A stretch of DNA of 64,000 nt, taken from the NCBI GenBank assembly GCA_016709225.1, contig JADJEE010000012.1, forward strand, positions 2,213,501-2,277,500, written 5' to 3'. Numbering within the stretch: the first letter of the stretch is position 1; every line of letters starts with the position of its first letter. Position numbers and translations under genes: made by a program. Of this stretch, positions 41,415 through 53,213 are shown piece by piece. Origin of the DNA: Deltaproteobacteria bacterium (GTDB lineage Bacteria; Myxococcota_A; Polyangia; Nannocystales; Nannocystaceae). Below the pieces are notes generated by a model. The model did not search any database and was not told the DNA's origin. It worked only from the letters and a program-made list of their open reading frames with translations.

Positions 41415-42137
41415 CTAGCCGGCGATGAGCGCCATCATCTCGGGGTAGTGATACGTCGCGCTCGCGGCCGGATGGCGCTTGGCGGTGGCGACCATCGCCT
41501 TGGCGATCTGCTGCACCGTGATCGATTTGTACTTGGCCGGCGTCACGAACGAGAGCAGCGGCAGGGTCTTCTCGAGCAGCCACGGCGTGTGCTGCGAGCC
41601 GATGATCATGGCCGGCCGGAACACGCTGACGATCGCAGGGCCACCGGCGCGCACCGCCTCCTCGGCCTCGCCCTTCACACGGCTGTAGCGCGCCATGCCG
41701 GCGGCACCGCTGCCGGTCGACTTGGCGGTGGGGTCGGCACCGGCGGCGCTCATGAATGCCAGGTGCTGCACCTTGCCGGAGTCGCGCAGCGCGCGGGCGA
41801 AGGCCTCGTTGAGCACGACATCGATCGCGCGGTGCTCGTCGAGGCTCAGCTTCGACGTGCCCGCACCGACGCCGAGCACACTGAACCCTTCGGCCTCGCC
41901 ATCGATCACCTTCAACGCGTCCAGCGTTGCGGCCGCGAGCGACGCGGCGCTCATCTCCGGCACCAACACCTCGACCAGCCGTCGATCGCGGGCCTGTGCC
42001 ATCGCGACGGCCTCGGGCAGCGATCGACGCGACAGCGTGATCACCGTGGCGAAGTCGTCGGCGAAGACCTCTTGCAAGAGCGCGGCGCCGACCGAGCCGG
42101 AGCCGCCCAAGACGATCGCTGTGCGTGGGCTGGGCAT
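41415..42137 (-). CDS. NAD(P)H-binding oxidoreductase (atypical SDR)
   Basis: A 240-residue protein with a Rossmann motif GGSGSVGAALLQEV at residues 11-24, typical of the NAD(P)-binding/HTATIP2-like group of atypical SDRs. The catalytic region has MSAAGADP and YSRVKGEAEEAV, with the Tyr and Lys (YxxxK) preserved, and the family's FRPAMIIG follows. It may be a reductase or an NADPH sensor. Its stop lies 16 bases from the RtcB remnant. Confidence 0.8.
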   Translation of the reverse strand: MPSPRTAIVLGGSGSVGAALLQEVFADDFATVITLSRRSLPEAVAMAQARDRRLVEVLVPEMSAASLAAATLDALKVIDGEAEGFSVLGVGAGTSKLSLDEHRAIDVVLNEAFARALRDSGKVQHLAFMSAAGADPTAKSTGSGAAGMARYSRVKGEAEEAVRAGGPAIVSVFRPAMIIGSQHTPWLLEKTLPLLSFVTPAKYKSITVQQIAKAMVATAKRHPAASATYHYPEMMALIAG

Positions 42138-42278
42138 CGCGTGGGGATGGTACGCCGGCTTGGCTGCGTCCGGGGCCGCCGGCCGACACTCGAAACGTCA
42201 TCGGTCGGATCCCTCATCGGCCTGCGCCAGGGCTCATGGCAACCAGCGCTGGCATCTGCCGTGCGGCGCGCGATCGCT

Positions 42279-42710
42279 TCACCGCGGCCAGCCGACGAAC
42301 CACGCCTCGCCGCTCACCCGCTCCCACGTGAGCGTGAAGCCGCCGGCGGTCACCTCCCACTCCGACCAGCCAGCGGTATGCATGCCGGCGAAGCGATAGC
42401 TCGTGACCGCGTCGGCACTGACTTGTCTGGCCTCGACGATCTCGCCGGACAGCGGCGCTGCGGCATCAGCATGCGCGACCCAGGCCTGCGCGGCATCGTC
42501 GAACAGGCGCGCGCGCTCGCCAGCGACGTCGCGCAGCAGCAGCACGCAAGGCTGCACGCACACCGCGGTCGGCTCGGGGTTGGCGGGGTGCTCGGCGCGC
42601 AGGTTGGCGTGGCCGAGTCGCAGCGAGATGCCGTCGCGGGTGCGCTCGATCGCGAGGATCGGCGCGTCGTGCAGGTCGAGCAGGTCGAAGCGCTCGGACG
42701 TGGACGGCAT
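42279..42710 (-). CDS. Conserved-looking hypothetical protein
   Basis: A 143-residue, mostly beta protein (ISLRLGHANLRAEHP, CVLLLRDVAGERARLFDD, WSEWEVTAGGFTLTWERV) without signal or membrane segments. It is of the size and composition of small cytoplasmic proteins in toxin-immunity and barrel families, but no match is recognised. Divergent from the next gene with 31 bases between starts. Confidence 0.55.
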   Translation of the reverse strand: MPSTSERFDLLDLHDAPILAIERTRDGISLRLGHANLRAEHPANPEPTAVCVQPCVLLLRDVAGERARLFDDAAQAWVAHADAAAPLSGEIVEARQVSADAVTSYRFAGMHTAGWSEWEVTAGGFTLTWERVSGEAWFVGWPR

Positions 42711-42741
42711 CTCGTCGTGGCGATGCTAGCATCCCGCCGAC

Positions 42742-43371
42742 ATGGAACGCCCGTCGGACGACGCCGCACGCACGATGCTCGGACTCCCCATGGCCTACGT
42801 GCTGCCCGCGACCGACGTGATGATCTCGGAGGCGCGCCGCATCGTCGAGACCAACCTCGCGCTCGCGCGCGAGCTCGGCCCGCTCCAGCTGCCATCGCCG
42901 ATCTGGGAGCGCAAGGGCAGCCGCGCGGGCGTACGCCTGGTGACGCTGCCCGCCGCGTTCGCGCAGCGCTACTTCACCGGGGGTGGCGCGCTCGTGCTCG
43001 GTAAGGATCGCGTGCGGACCTTGGTCGCCGAGCTCATGCCATGGATGGCCGAGGATCCCGCCGGTGCCGCGGTCGCACTCGAGGACACGCTCGAGGTGTG
43101 GACCACCGACGGCGCGCCGCTGCGCGAGCTCGAGTCGCCCTACGGCGGCCACTACAAGTTGTTGTCGCTGATGCTCGCCGACTTCGCGCGCAAGGCCGAT
43201 GCCGGCCTCGACACCCTCGACTGGATCGCGTCGCTGGGGCTTCCGGTGGAGGAGTTCCGCGACGACGACGATCCCGACGCCGACGCGATCCTCGAGCGCA
43301 TGGAGGCCCGCGTCGACGCGATGTGGGCCACGGAGGACGCCTGGCTCGAGGCCGCCGCGCCGCGCCCCTAG
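42742..43371 (+). CDS. Hypothetical cytoplasmic protein
   Basis: A 209-residue soluble alpha/beta protein without signal. The N-terminal half (AYVLPATDVMISEARRIVETNLALARELG) and the acidic C-terminus (EEFRDDDDPDADAILERMEARVDAMWATEDAWLEA) are helical. No family recognised. It is convergent with a GNAT gene whose stop is 8 bases away. Confidence 0.6.
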   Translation: MERPSDDAARTMLGLPMAYVLPATDVMISEARRIVETNLALARELGPLQLPSPIWERKGSRAGVRLVTLPAAFAQRYFTGGGALVLGKDRVRTLVAELMPWMAEDPAGAAVALEDTLEVWTTDGAPLRELESPYGGHYKLLSLMLADFARKADAGLDTLDWIASLGLPVEEFRDDDDPDADAILERMEARVDAMWATEDAWLEAAAPRP

Positions 43372-43379
43372 AGCGTGCA

Positions 43380-43853
43380 TCACAGCGCGCGCACGTAGCC
43401 GCGGGTGCAGCGGGCACCGCGGATCTGCGCATCGTCGCGGACGAAGCCGTGTCGCTCGTAGAACGCGATCGCGGCCGCCATGCCCTCGATGGTGTCGAGC
43501 ACGATGCGCTCGCCGCCGCGGGCCTTCACCCACGCGACCGCCTCGTCGAGCAAGCGCTTGCCGACGCCCAGCCCGCGGGACGCGGCGCAGAGGTACATCT
43601 TGCGCAGCTCGAAGCTGCCCGGTGCGACCGGGAACACGCCGCAGGTGCCGACCAGCGTGCGTCGATCGCCCTCGACCTCGTGCGCCACCCAGAACGCACC
43701 CCCGTGATCGAGGTACGACGATGGCAGACCACGCACCGCCTCGTCGGTCTCGCTACCGACGCCGAAATCGAGTCCGAACTCGGCGAGCACCGCGGTCACG
43801 TGCGCGACGACCTCGGGCACATCCGCGGCTTCGACCACCCGCACGACGATCAC
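43380..43853 (-). CDS. GNAT acetyltransferase
   Basis: A 157-residue GNAT. FELRKMYLCAASRGLGVGKRLLDEAVAWVKARG contains the acetyl-CoA loop (RGLGVG) and ERIVLDTIEGMAAAIAFYERHGFVRDD ends the core with the classic FYERHGF segment. It starts at GTG. Substrate unknown. A stand-alone gene with ordinary family length. Confidence 0.9.
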   Translation of the reverse strand: MIVVRVVEAADVPEVVAHVTAVLAEFGLDFGVGSETDEAVRGLPSSYLDHGGAFWVAHEVEGDRRTLVGTCGVFPVAPGSFELRKMYLCAASRGLGVGKRLLDEAVAWVKARGGERIVLDTIEGMAAAIAFYERHGFVRDDAQIRGARCTRGYVRAL

Positions 43854-43898
43854 GGACGCGAAGGTAGCACGCCGCGACGCGGCCGCGCCTCCGCGAGC

Positions 43899-44987
43899 TC
43901 AGTTTGCCGGCGGCAGCGGCGTGCCGTCGTCCCACACGTTCGCGATCCACTGATTGCCCGGCCGCGTCTCGTCGAAGTCGGTGATCGGAAAGTAGTATCC
44001 ACACTGCCCGCCGCGCCCGCGCTGGAACACGTTCTCCTCGAACACGATGTTGTTGGCCTGGTCGCCGTAGGGCTTCGAGCCGTCGTCGCCGCTCGAGCCT
44101 CCGTACGCGCATGCACCCCCGGTGGTGGCCATGAACAAGTTGCGATGGATGGTGTTGTTCTGGATCGGCGCAAAGTCGCCGTAGCCCGTGAGATCGGCAG
44201 AGCAGCCGGCATCGGGCGGGAAGTCGGGCGCGTTGCAGAGGATCGAGTTGTGCTCGATCGTCGAGCCGTCGCCCATGCGCACCGCGGACTCGTGGGCGGT
44301 GCCGGTCGGATCGGGCGCCTGATCGTGGATCCACGAGTCGGTCACGCTGCACGCGAATTCGCACCACACGCCCCGCTTGCCGCCGTAGACGTCGACGCGC
44401 GTGGCGGTGAAGTCGCTCTTGCCGATGCCGCTGTCGTCGTCGGTGCCCTGCACGGGGCCCGCGTCGATCTCGCTGTCGGAGATCGCGAAGGAGTAGCCCA
44501 TGCCGGGCGCCTCCACCAACACGCTGCCGTTGATCTTGGTGCGCGTGATCCGAACGTCGGCCGCACGGATGACGAGGGGATCACACGTCACCGACTTCGC
44601 ATCGATCTCGGTGCCGTTCTGCGTGATCGTGCATTCGCCGTCATAGTCGGTGAGCGTCGTGCCCGCGGGGATGCCCGTGCGCGTCGCATCGGGCCAGCAT
44701 CCGCCGAACGGGTCGGGGCCTCCCGGCGTGTTGGCGGGTGCGTCGCACGGCAGCGAAGCTCCACCGCTGTCGCCGCTGCTGCCTTCACCACCCTCGCTGG
44801 CGTCGCCCGAGCTGCCCGCGCCGGTGCTCCCGCCCTCGCTCCCACCGCCGCCGGAGGTGCCGCCGCTGGTCGCGGTGACCACCGCGCCGCCGGTGGTGTC
44901 GGCCTCGGTGCCGGTCGCCGGCCCGCTCGACGGGCAGCCGAGGATCAGCCATCCGAACCACACGGAGCGACGATGCACGTTCGACAC
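43899..44987 (-). CDS. Secreted lipoprotein, right-handed beta-helix type
   Basis: A 362-residue protein starting at GTG with a short signal and lipobox LILGC, then about 60 residues of Gly/Ser/Thr linker. The body has the look of a parallel beta-helix: short repeating strands with Asn/Asp turns (DVRITRTKINGSVLV, NNTIHRNLFMATTGG, NNIVFEENVFQRG). No catalytic residues of pectate lyases are recognised. Probably surface-exposed and carbohydrate- or matrix-binding. Confidence 0.7.
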   Translation of the reverse strand: MSNVHRRSVWFGWLILGCPSSGPATGTEADTTGGAVVTATSGGTSGGGGSEGGSTGAGSSGDASEGGEGSSGDSGGASLPCDAPANTPGGPDPFGGCWPDATRTGIPAGTTLTDYDGECTITQNGTEIDAKSVTCDPLVIRAADVRITRTKINGSVLVEAPGMGYSFAISDSEIDAGPVQGTDDDSGIGKSDFTATRVDVYGGKRGVWCEFACSVTDSWIHDQAPDPTGTAHESAVRMGDGSTIEHNSILCNAPDFPPDAGCSADLTGYGDFAPIQNNTIHRNLFMATTGGACAYGGSSGDDGSKPYGDQANNIVFEENVFQRGRGGQCGYYFPITDFDETRPGNQWIANVWDDGTPLPPAN

Positions 44988-45080
44988 CTCAGCACGCTAT
45001 CACCCGTCCGCACGCGCCGTCGAGGAATCCCGTGCCGGGGCGCGCCCTCGACTGCGGACGAATGCAATCTCGGTCCGCCG

Positions 45081-46082
45081 TCACTGCGTCCCGCGATGGC
45101 CCGCGTCGCCGCGAACGGCGACTTCGAGATCCGGCAACCCATCGAGTGCGGCATCCACCGGGTCCGCCGCCACCGCCGACGGCGCGGGTGCGATGACCTT
45201 CAGCGCGCGTGGCAACGCCGTCAGCGTCACCGGCGTCTCGCCGAAGGGCTCGCCGTCGAGCAGGATCTGCTGCCGTGGATCCGTGCGAATCGTGACGGTC
45301 GACGACGCGAGCGAGCCGACGTTGTCGCGGTTCGCGGGCTCCCCCTCGAGCGCGCTGCGGTAGAGGTGCCACGTCGTGGCAACCGCCTCGCTGATGCCCT
45401 CGGCGGCGACGATGGTCGTGTCGAGCAGGCCGTCGTCGGGCACGAGGTGAGACGGGCCCTGGGCCATCATGGCGCGCGGCGGCGCAATGTTGGCCACGCC
45501 GACGCCGATCGATCGACAGCGAATCTCGTGTGCGTCCGACGTGATTTCGACGGCGAACGACGCGAGGCTCGCGAGCTGACGCAGCGCCGAGCCCACGTAC
45601 GCGAGCACGCCCCAGTGTTGCTTCGACTCGACCGTCGCGGACGCGATGGTGTCGGCGTGGATGCCGATCATGCAGTGCAAGATCATCGTGCGCTTGCCGG
45701 CCTCGGCCTCCGCCACGCCGACGTCGATCGTGCGCGTCGGGGCCGACTCGAGCAGCGCGATCGCCTCGTGGAGATCGCCCGGAATGCCGAGCGCGACCGA
45801 GAACGAGTTCGACGTGCCCATCGGCAGCACGCCGAGCGCTGGTCCGTTCTCACCCAGGCCGAGCTCGAGCAGCGCAGCGGCCACCGCCGACACCGTGCCA
45901 TCGCCGCCGGCCGCGACGATGCGATCGGGCTGCGATCGCAGGCAGTGCCGCGCGCGATCGACAGGGTCCTCGTCCTCGCCGAGCTCGCACACCGTCACGC
46001 CCTCGAGCTTGGCGCGCGCCTCGTCGAGCAGCTCTGCGGTCGCACGCGAAGCCCGCGGGTTCCACACCAAGATCGTCGTCAC
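45081..46082 (-). CDS. Diacylglycerol/sphingosine kinase-family lipid kinase
   Basis: A 333-residue protein with the DAGK catalytic signature: ILVWNPRA near the start, AAGGDGTVSAVAAALLE near residue 57 with the GGDGT nucleotide loop, and PMGTSNSFSVALGIP near 86. The C-terminal beta domain includes GLLDTTIVA and LLDGEPFGETPVTL. The family phosphorylates lipids such as diacylglycerol. The start is a GTG. No lipid-synthesis partner lies beside it. Confidence 0.9.
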   Translation of the reverse strand: MTTILVWNPRASRATAELLDEARAKLEGVTVCELGEDEDPVDRARHCLRSQPDRIVAAGGDGTVSAVAAALLELGLGENGPALGVLPMGTSNSFSVALGIPGDLHEAIALLESAPTRTIDVGVAEAEAGKRTMILHCMIGIHADTIASATVESKQHWGVLAYVGSALRQLASLASFAVEITSDAHEIRCRSIGVGVANIAPPRAMMAQGPSHLVPDDGLLDTTIVAAEGISEAVATTWHLYRSALEGEPANRDNVGSLASSTVTIRTDPRQQILLDGEPFGETPVTLTALPRALKVIAPAPSAVAADPVDAALDGLPDLEVAVRGDAGHRGTQ

Positions 46083-46210
46083 GCGGGCATGCTACCCGAG
46101 TCGACGACAAGCGCACGCAGGCGGCACGGCGCGCGAACCCGCCGGCGAGCGCGAGGCGTCGACGCCGTGACCGAGCCGACGACCAGACCGCGTGACCGAG
46201 CGCCCGCGTC

Positions 46211-47380
46211 TCACATGCAGCAGTAGGTGATCGCGTCGGTCGGCGCCACGCCGCCGACGAGCGATCCGCCCGACGGGGTGCAGCTGGCGTCTGGCTCGGG
46301 ATAGTAGGTCGCGTGGCTCGCCGCGGGCTGGACGGCACACGTGCCGGGCGAGGCGTCACCGAGGTAGATCACGCCGCAGCCTTGGTTGTTGAGCTCGACG
46401 TACCCGCCGCAGCTTCCGGTCGGCGTGCCGCAGCTGCACGCGGTGCAGTCGCGATCATCGTCGAGGTCGCCATACGTGATCACCTGCTGCGACCACGGCC
46501 CGGGCGGACATGCGGCCTCGCCGGCGGCCCAGATGCACATCTGATGAGCATCGGGCGTGCTCGGCAGACAGCCGCCGCCGTCGCAGCCCTCGGCAATCGC
46601 CGCGCTGCAGCTGCGAACGTCGCGGCCCCAGGTGGGCGCGGGGATCGACTCGGTCGCCTCGGGGTCACAGCTCGCGCCGCCGATCTGCAGGCTCGGCGTG
46701 CTGATCGCGTAGGTGCCGGCGGCGTTGCTGACGAACGTGCACACGTTGGGCTGGAGCACGTCCGCGAGGCCTTGGCTCGCGGTGCACATCGCGTTGGTCT
46801 GCTGCACGGTCACCGCGCCGCAGCTCACGCCCACCGCGTCACCGCACTCGCAGCCGCACGTGGCGTTGCCGGGCGAGAGCTCCGCGTGTTGATCGCCGTG
46901 CACGAGCTGCGGGAAGTCGGCGGGACACGGGTCGGCGTCGGCGCCCTCGTTGATCACCACCGGTCCCTGCCAGCCGCCGGGCACATCGGGCGCACACTGG
47001 CCGGCGCACACCGGACCGCCGCTGTCGCCCGAGGTGTTGCCGTCGTCGCCGGACGAGGTCGACGGGCCGGTCGCGGTCGGGTCGGTCTCCGAAGCGGTGC
47101 TCGAGCCTCCCGTCGACCCGTCGGTGTCGGACGAGGCTCCCGTCGGATCGCCGGACGAGGCTCCCGTCGGGTCGCCGGACGAGGCTCCCGTCGGATCGCT
47201 GGTCGCCGTGTTGCCGGTGCCGGCGGTCGACGCCGTCGTCGATGCGGTCGTCGCCGAGCTCGAGGACTCGTCGCCCGAGGTCGGCGCGCCGACGGTGCTC
47301 TCGGCCGAGGTGCCGGTGGGATCGAAGCAGGCGGGAACGAGGGCGAGCAAGCCGGCACAGGCGATCGAGGCGCGTGACAT
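46211..47380 (-). CDS. Cys-rich lipoprotein with tandem-repeat linker
   Basis: A 389-residue protein with lipobox PAC near residue 18 and a long Ser/Thr/Asp/Gly linker (about 20-125), which includes a GDPTGASS repeat coded by a 24-base DNA repeat. The folded part has more than 20 cysteines (CECGDAVGVSCG, CTACSCGTPTGSCGGY, ITYCCM), so it is a disulfide-rich extracellular domain. No family recognised. Its start is 91 bases after the cydA stop on the same strand. Confidence 0.72.
   Translation of the reverse strand: MSRASIACAGLLALVPACFDPTGTSAESTVGAPTSGDESSSSATTASTTASTAGTGNTATSDPTGASSGDPTGASSGDPTGASSDTDGSTGGSSTASETDPTATGPSTSSGDDGNTSGDSGGPVCAGQCAPDVPGGWQGPVVINEGADADPCPADFPQLVHGDQHAELSPGNATCGCECGDAVGVSCGAVTVQQTNAMCTASQGLADVLQPNVCTFVSNAAGTYAISTPSLQIGGASCDPEATESIPAPTWGRDVRSCSAAIAEGCDGGGCLPSTPDAHQMCIWAAGEAACPPGPWSQQVITYGDLDDDRDCTACSCGTPTGSCGGYVELNNQGCGVIYLGDASPGTCAVQPAASHATYYPEPDASCTPSGGSLVGGVAPTDAITYCCM
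47129..47200. repeat. Three-copy 24-bp tandem repeat inside a lipoprotein gene
   Basis: Three head-to-tail copies of a 24-base unit beginning GGACGAGGCTCCCGTCGG, differing at only two positions. On the coding strand they give GDPTGASS three times. Because the unit is a multiple of three, copy-number change keeps the frame. Confidence 0.9.
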
Positions 47381-47471
47381 GCCCCCGAAGACCGCGGCCG
47401 CGGCGGTTCTGATCACACCGCGGGGTGGGTTTTCGGCTTGCCGAGCGAACGGCCACGCGGGCGGCCGCCGG

Positions 47472-48917
47472 TCAGCGATCCCCATCCGCGAGCGATTCGC
47501 CGCCACGCCCCATCGCGACGTCGGCGGCGGCACGAACCATCGAGGTTGCCGCCGCGGGCTCGGGCGCGTGCGGTGCCTCCGTATCCTCGGGCATGTGCGG
47601 CCCGTGACGCACCTTCTCGTTCACCACCACCAGCCACAGGGCGAAGAGCGCCAGATAGATCACCGCGAACATCACCAGCGACACCATCACCTGGTCGGCA
47701 TCCACGGCGACGGAGTTGGCATCGCGCGTCCGCAGCAGTCCGTACACCACCCACGGCTGGCGACCGACCTCGGCGGCGACCCAGCCGCCCTCGTTGGCGG
47801 CGTAAGGGCCGAGCACCGCGAGCACGAAGATCCACAACAGCCACCGCTGCTGCCACAGCACACCGCGCCACCACAGCACGCACGCCAGCGACGTGAGGCC
47901 GATGAACGCGGTGCCGAGCATCGCCATGACGTGGTACGCGAGAAACGGGATCACGACCGGCGGGCGCTCGTCCTCGGGCACGCGATCGAGCCCGGCGACC
48001 GGCGTGTCGAAATCCTCGTGGATGAGGAAGCTGAGCATGCCGGGGATCGCGATGCCACCGCGGACCCGCTGTGCGTCGACATCGGGCCAGCCGACGAGGT
48101 ACATCGGCGCACCGCCTTCGCCGGTCACGAAGTGGCCCTCGAAGGCGGCGAGCTTCGCGGGCTGGTGGCGCGCGACCATGTTGGCCTGTGCGTGCCCGGA
48201 CACCAGCTCGCCCCACGACGCCAGCGTGGCGATGACGAGCCCGATCGCGAAGCTGCGCCGGGCGAAGCCGACGTGGCGCCCCCGCAGCAGGTACCACGCG
48301 CTGATGCTCATCACGAAGAAGCCACCCAGGATGAACGCGCCCAGCAGCACGTGATTGAGCCGGTGCACGGTCGAGGGGTTGAAGACCATCGCCCAGAAGT
48401 CGGTCACCTCGACGCGCGCGGCGCCATCGTGCACCACGAGGCGGTGCCCGGCCGGCGTCTGCTGCCACGAGTTGGCGATGATGATCCACACCGCGGAGAA
48501 CGTGCTGCCGAGGAACACCATCACGGTCGCGAAGAAGTGCATGCGCCGCGACACGCGGTCCCAGCCGAACACCAGCACCGCGAGGAAGCCCGACTCGAGG
48601 AAGAACGCGAAGATGCCCTCGGCCGCCAGCGCCGAGCCGAACACATCGCCGACGAAGCGCGAGTAGGTGGCCCAGTTGGTGCCGAACTGGAACTCCATCA
48701 CGATGCCGCTGGCGACCCCGACCGCGAAATTGACGGCGAAGATGCGGGTCCAGAAGCGAGCCATCGCCTCGTATGCGGCGTCGCCGGTGCGCAGCGCAAA
48801 GCCCTCGATCACGACCATCACCAGCCCCAAGCCGATCGAGAGCGGCGGGAACAGGTAGTGGAACATGATCGTGAACGCGAACTGGATCCGCGACAGCAGG
48901 ACGACGTCGAGATCCAC
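47472..48917 (-). CDS. cydA: Cytochrome bd ubiquinol oxidase subunit I
   Basis: A 481-residue membrane protein. The N-terminus LSRIQFAFTIMFHYLFPPLSIG contains the heme ligand His20. NPSTVHRLNHVLLGAF holds the second heme ligand histidine, and AANEGGWVAAEVGRQPWVVYG is the CydA GRQPW signature. Its length fits the short-Q-loop type. The start is GTG at 48917, with AGGTGA five bases upstream overlapping the stop of the preceding gene, so the two are coupled. The partner cydB is not next to it but at 12.1 kb in this window. A Pro/Ala-rich tail follows the last helix. Confidence 0.95.
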   Translation of the reverse strand: MDLDVVLLSRIQFAFTIMFHYLFPPLSIGLGLVMVVIEGFALRTGDAAYEAMARFWTRIFAVNFAVGVASGIVMEFQFGTNWATYSRFVGDVFGSALAAEGIFAFFLESGFLAVLVFGWDRVSRRMHFFATVMVFLGSTFSAVWIIIANSWQQTPAGHRLVVHDGAARVEVTDFWAMVFNPSTVHRLNHVLLGAFILGGFFVMSISAWYLLRGRHVGFARRSFAIGLVIATLASWGELVSGHAQANMVARHQPAKLAAFEGHFVTGEGGAPMYLVGWPDVDAQRVRGGIAIPGMLSFLIHEDFDTPVAGLDRVPEDERPPVVIPFLAYHVMAMLGTAFIGLTSLACVLWWRGVLWQQRWLLWIFVLAVLGPYAANEGGWVAAEVGRQPWVVYGLLRTRDANSVAVDADQVMVSLVMFAVIYLALFALWLVVVNEKVRHGPHMPEDTEAPHAPEPAAATSMVRAAADVAMGRGGESLADGDR

Positions 48918-48927
48918 CGCGATCACC

Positions 48928-49992
48928 TCACTTGTCGAACAGACCGTCGAGGTCCTCGCGCCGCGCACCCTTGGCGTCGCAGACCGCGAACTGGCCCCCG
49001 GGATAGAGCGCCGCGCCGCCGTAGCGACCGCCGCGATCGACCGCGTAGAAGTTGACGTTGAAGTCGGGCCGCCCATCCGCGCGCAGCAATCGCTTGGCGC
49101 GGGTGGTCTCGACGATGCGCTTGCATGCGGCCATGCACGCGTCCTTGGGGTGCTTGCCCGCGCGGATGAACTCGACCACCGTGTGACTGCCGGCGCTGAC
49201 GATGTTGGCCTCGCCACGCCCGGTGCTGCCGGCCGCGCCGACGAGGTTGTCGACGAACAGACCCGCGCCGATGAGCGGCGAGTCGCCGACGCGACCGGGG
49301 ATCTTGAATGCGAGCCCGCTGGTGGTGGTGACACCGCCGAGGTCGCCGTTGCGATCGACGCCGCAGCAGTTGATGGTGCCGGTGATGCCGAAGTGCGCCT
49401 TGACATCGGCGGGCACGTCCTTGCCGGTCTTGGGCAGCCAGTCGTCGCGATCGGACAGCGTCGACTTCCAGTACAGCCAGATCTCGCGCGCCTCGGGCGT
49501 GAGCAACTCCTGCTCGACGAAGCCGTGGGCGTTGGCGAACGCGCGCGCGCCCTCGCCCGACAGCAGCACGTGATCGGTGTAGCGCAGCACCGCCAGTGCG
49601 ACCTGGCTGGGGTTCTTGATCCGTCGCAGCGAGCACACCGCGCCCGCCAGACCGCTCGGTCCATCCATGACCGAGGCGTCGAGCTCGACCTCGCCGTCTT
49701 CGTTGGGCAGGCCGCCGAGGCCGACGCTGTGATCGTTGGGATCGTCCTCCACCAGTGTCACGCCCTTCACCACCGCGTCGACCACCGGTGCACCGTCGAG
49801 GATCGCCTTCATCGCGGTCTCGACGCAGGCGGGATGACCGTTGGCGGAGGCGACCACGACCGGGTGCTTGGGCTTGCGCAGCACCGCCGGCGCGGCCGCA
49901 CTGGCGCCGCGGCTGGGCGGCGCCATCAGGCAGCCGGAGCCGAGCACCATCGACGATCGGAGCAGGAAACCGCGGCGTCGCAATCGGGGCAT
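48928..49992 (-). CDS. Tat-exported glycosylasparaginase-type amidohydrolase
   Basis: A 354-residue asparaginase-2 family Ntn hydrolase. A twin-arginine signal (RLRRRGFLLRSSMVLGSGC) opens the protein, followed by HPACVETAMKAILDGAPVVDAVVKGVTLVEDDPNDHSVGLGG and, in the second half, the self-cleavage site GDLGGVTTTSGLAFK, with the catalytic Thr after GGV. The family removes N-acetylglucosamine from Asn or cleaves Asn amides and isoaspartyl bonds. It ends 10 bases before the GTG of cydA, with the ribosome site overlapping its stop. Why it is coupled to cydA is not clear. Confidence 0.88.
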   Translation of the reverse strand: MPRLRRRGFLLRSSMVLGSGCLMAPPSRGASAAAPAVLRKPKHPVVVASANGHPACVETAMKAILDGAPVVDAVVKGVTLVEDDPNDHSVGLGGLPNEDGEVELDASVMDGPSGLAGAVCSLRRIKNPSQVALAVLRYTDHVLLSGEGARAFANAHGFVEQELLTPEAREIWLYWKSTLSDRDDWLPKTGKDVPADVKAHFGITGTINCCGVDRNGDLGGVTTTSGLAFKIPGRVGDSPLIGAGLFVDNLVGAAGSTGRGEANIVSAGSHTVVEFIRAGKHPKDACMAACKRIVETTRAKRLLRADGRPDFNVNFYAVDRGGRYGGAALYPGGQFAVCDAKGARREDLDGLFDK

Positions 49993-50023
49993 GGACACCC
50001 GCGAGCGTGCCAGAAAATCCGGG

Positions 50024-52939
<2,916 letters not shown>

Positions 52940-53213
52940 CGGGCGCAATGGACGGGCTCGAACGGCCCCCCGGGAGGGCGACGCAGCGCCCCGCCGGTAC
53001 CCGATCGAATGGCCAGTCTATCAGTCGCCCCCACCGACGTCGGCGGCCCGGCCGCTCGTGGGGGCCCTGGCCGTCGACCTGCTCCGCACGCTCGCCACCC
53101 CCATCACGACCACGAAATCGCCAACCATCGACACCCCTGCGGGGTCCGGCCTACCCTCGCGCGCCGAGGCCGCGGCGACGCACGTCCCTTCCCACGGCAG
53201 AAGAGGTTCGACC

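Noticed and set aside
43041..46226. A 1061-codon open frame on the plus strand
   Set aside because: It overlaps several supported genes on both strands (GNAT, beta-helix lipoprotein, lipid kinase) and has shadow composition with no domains.
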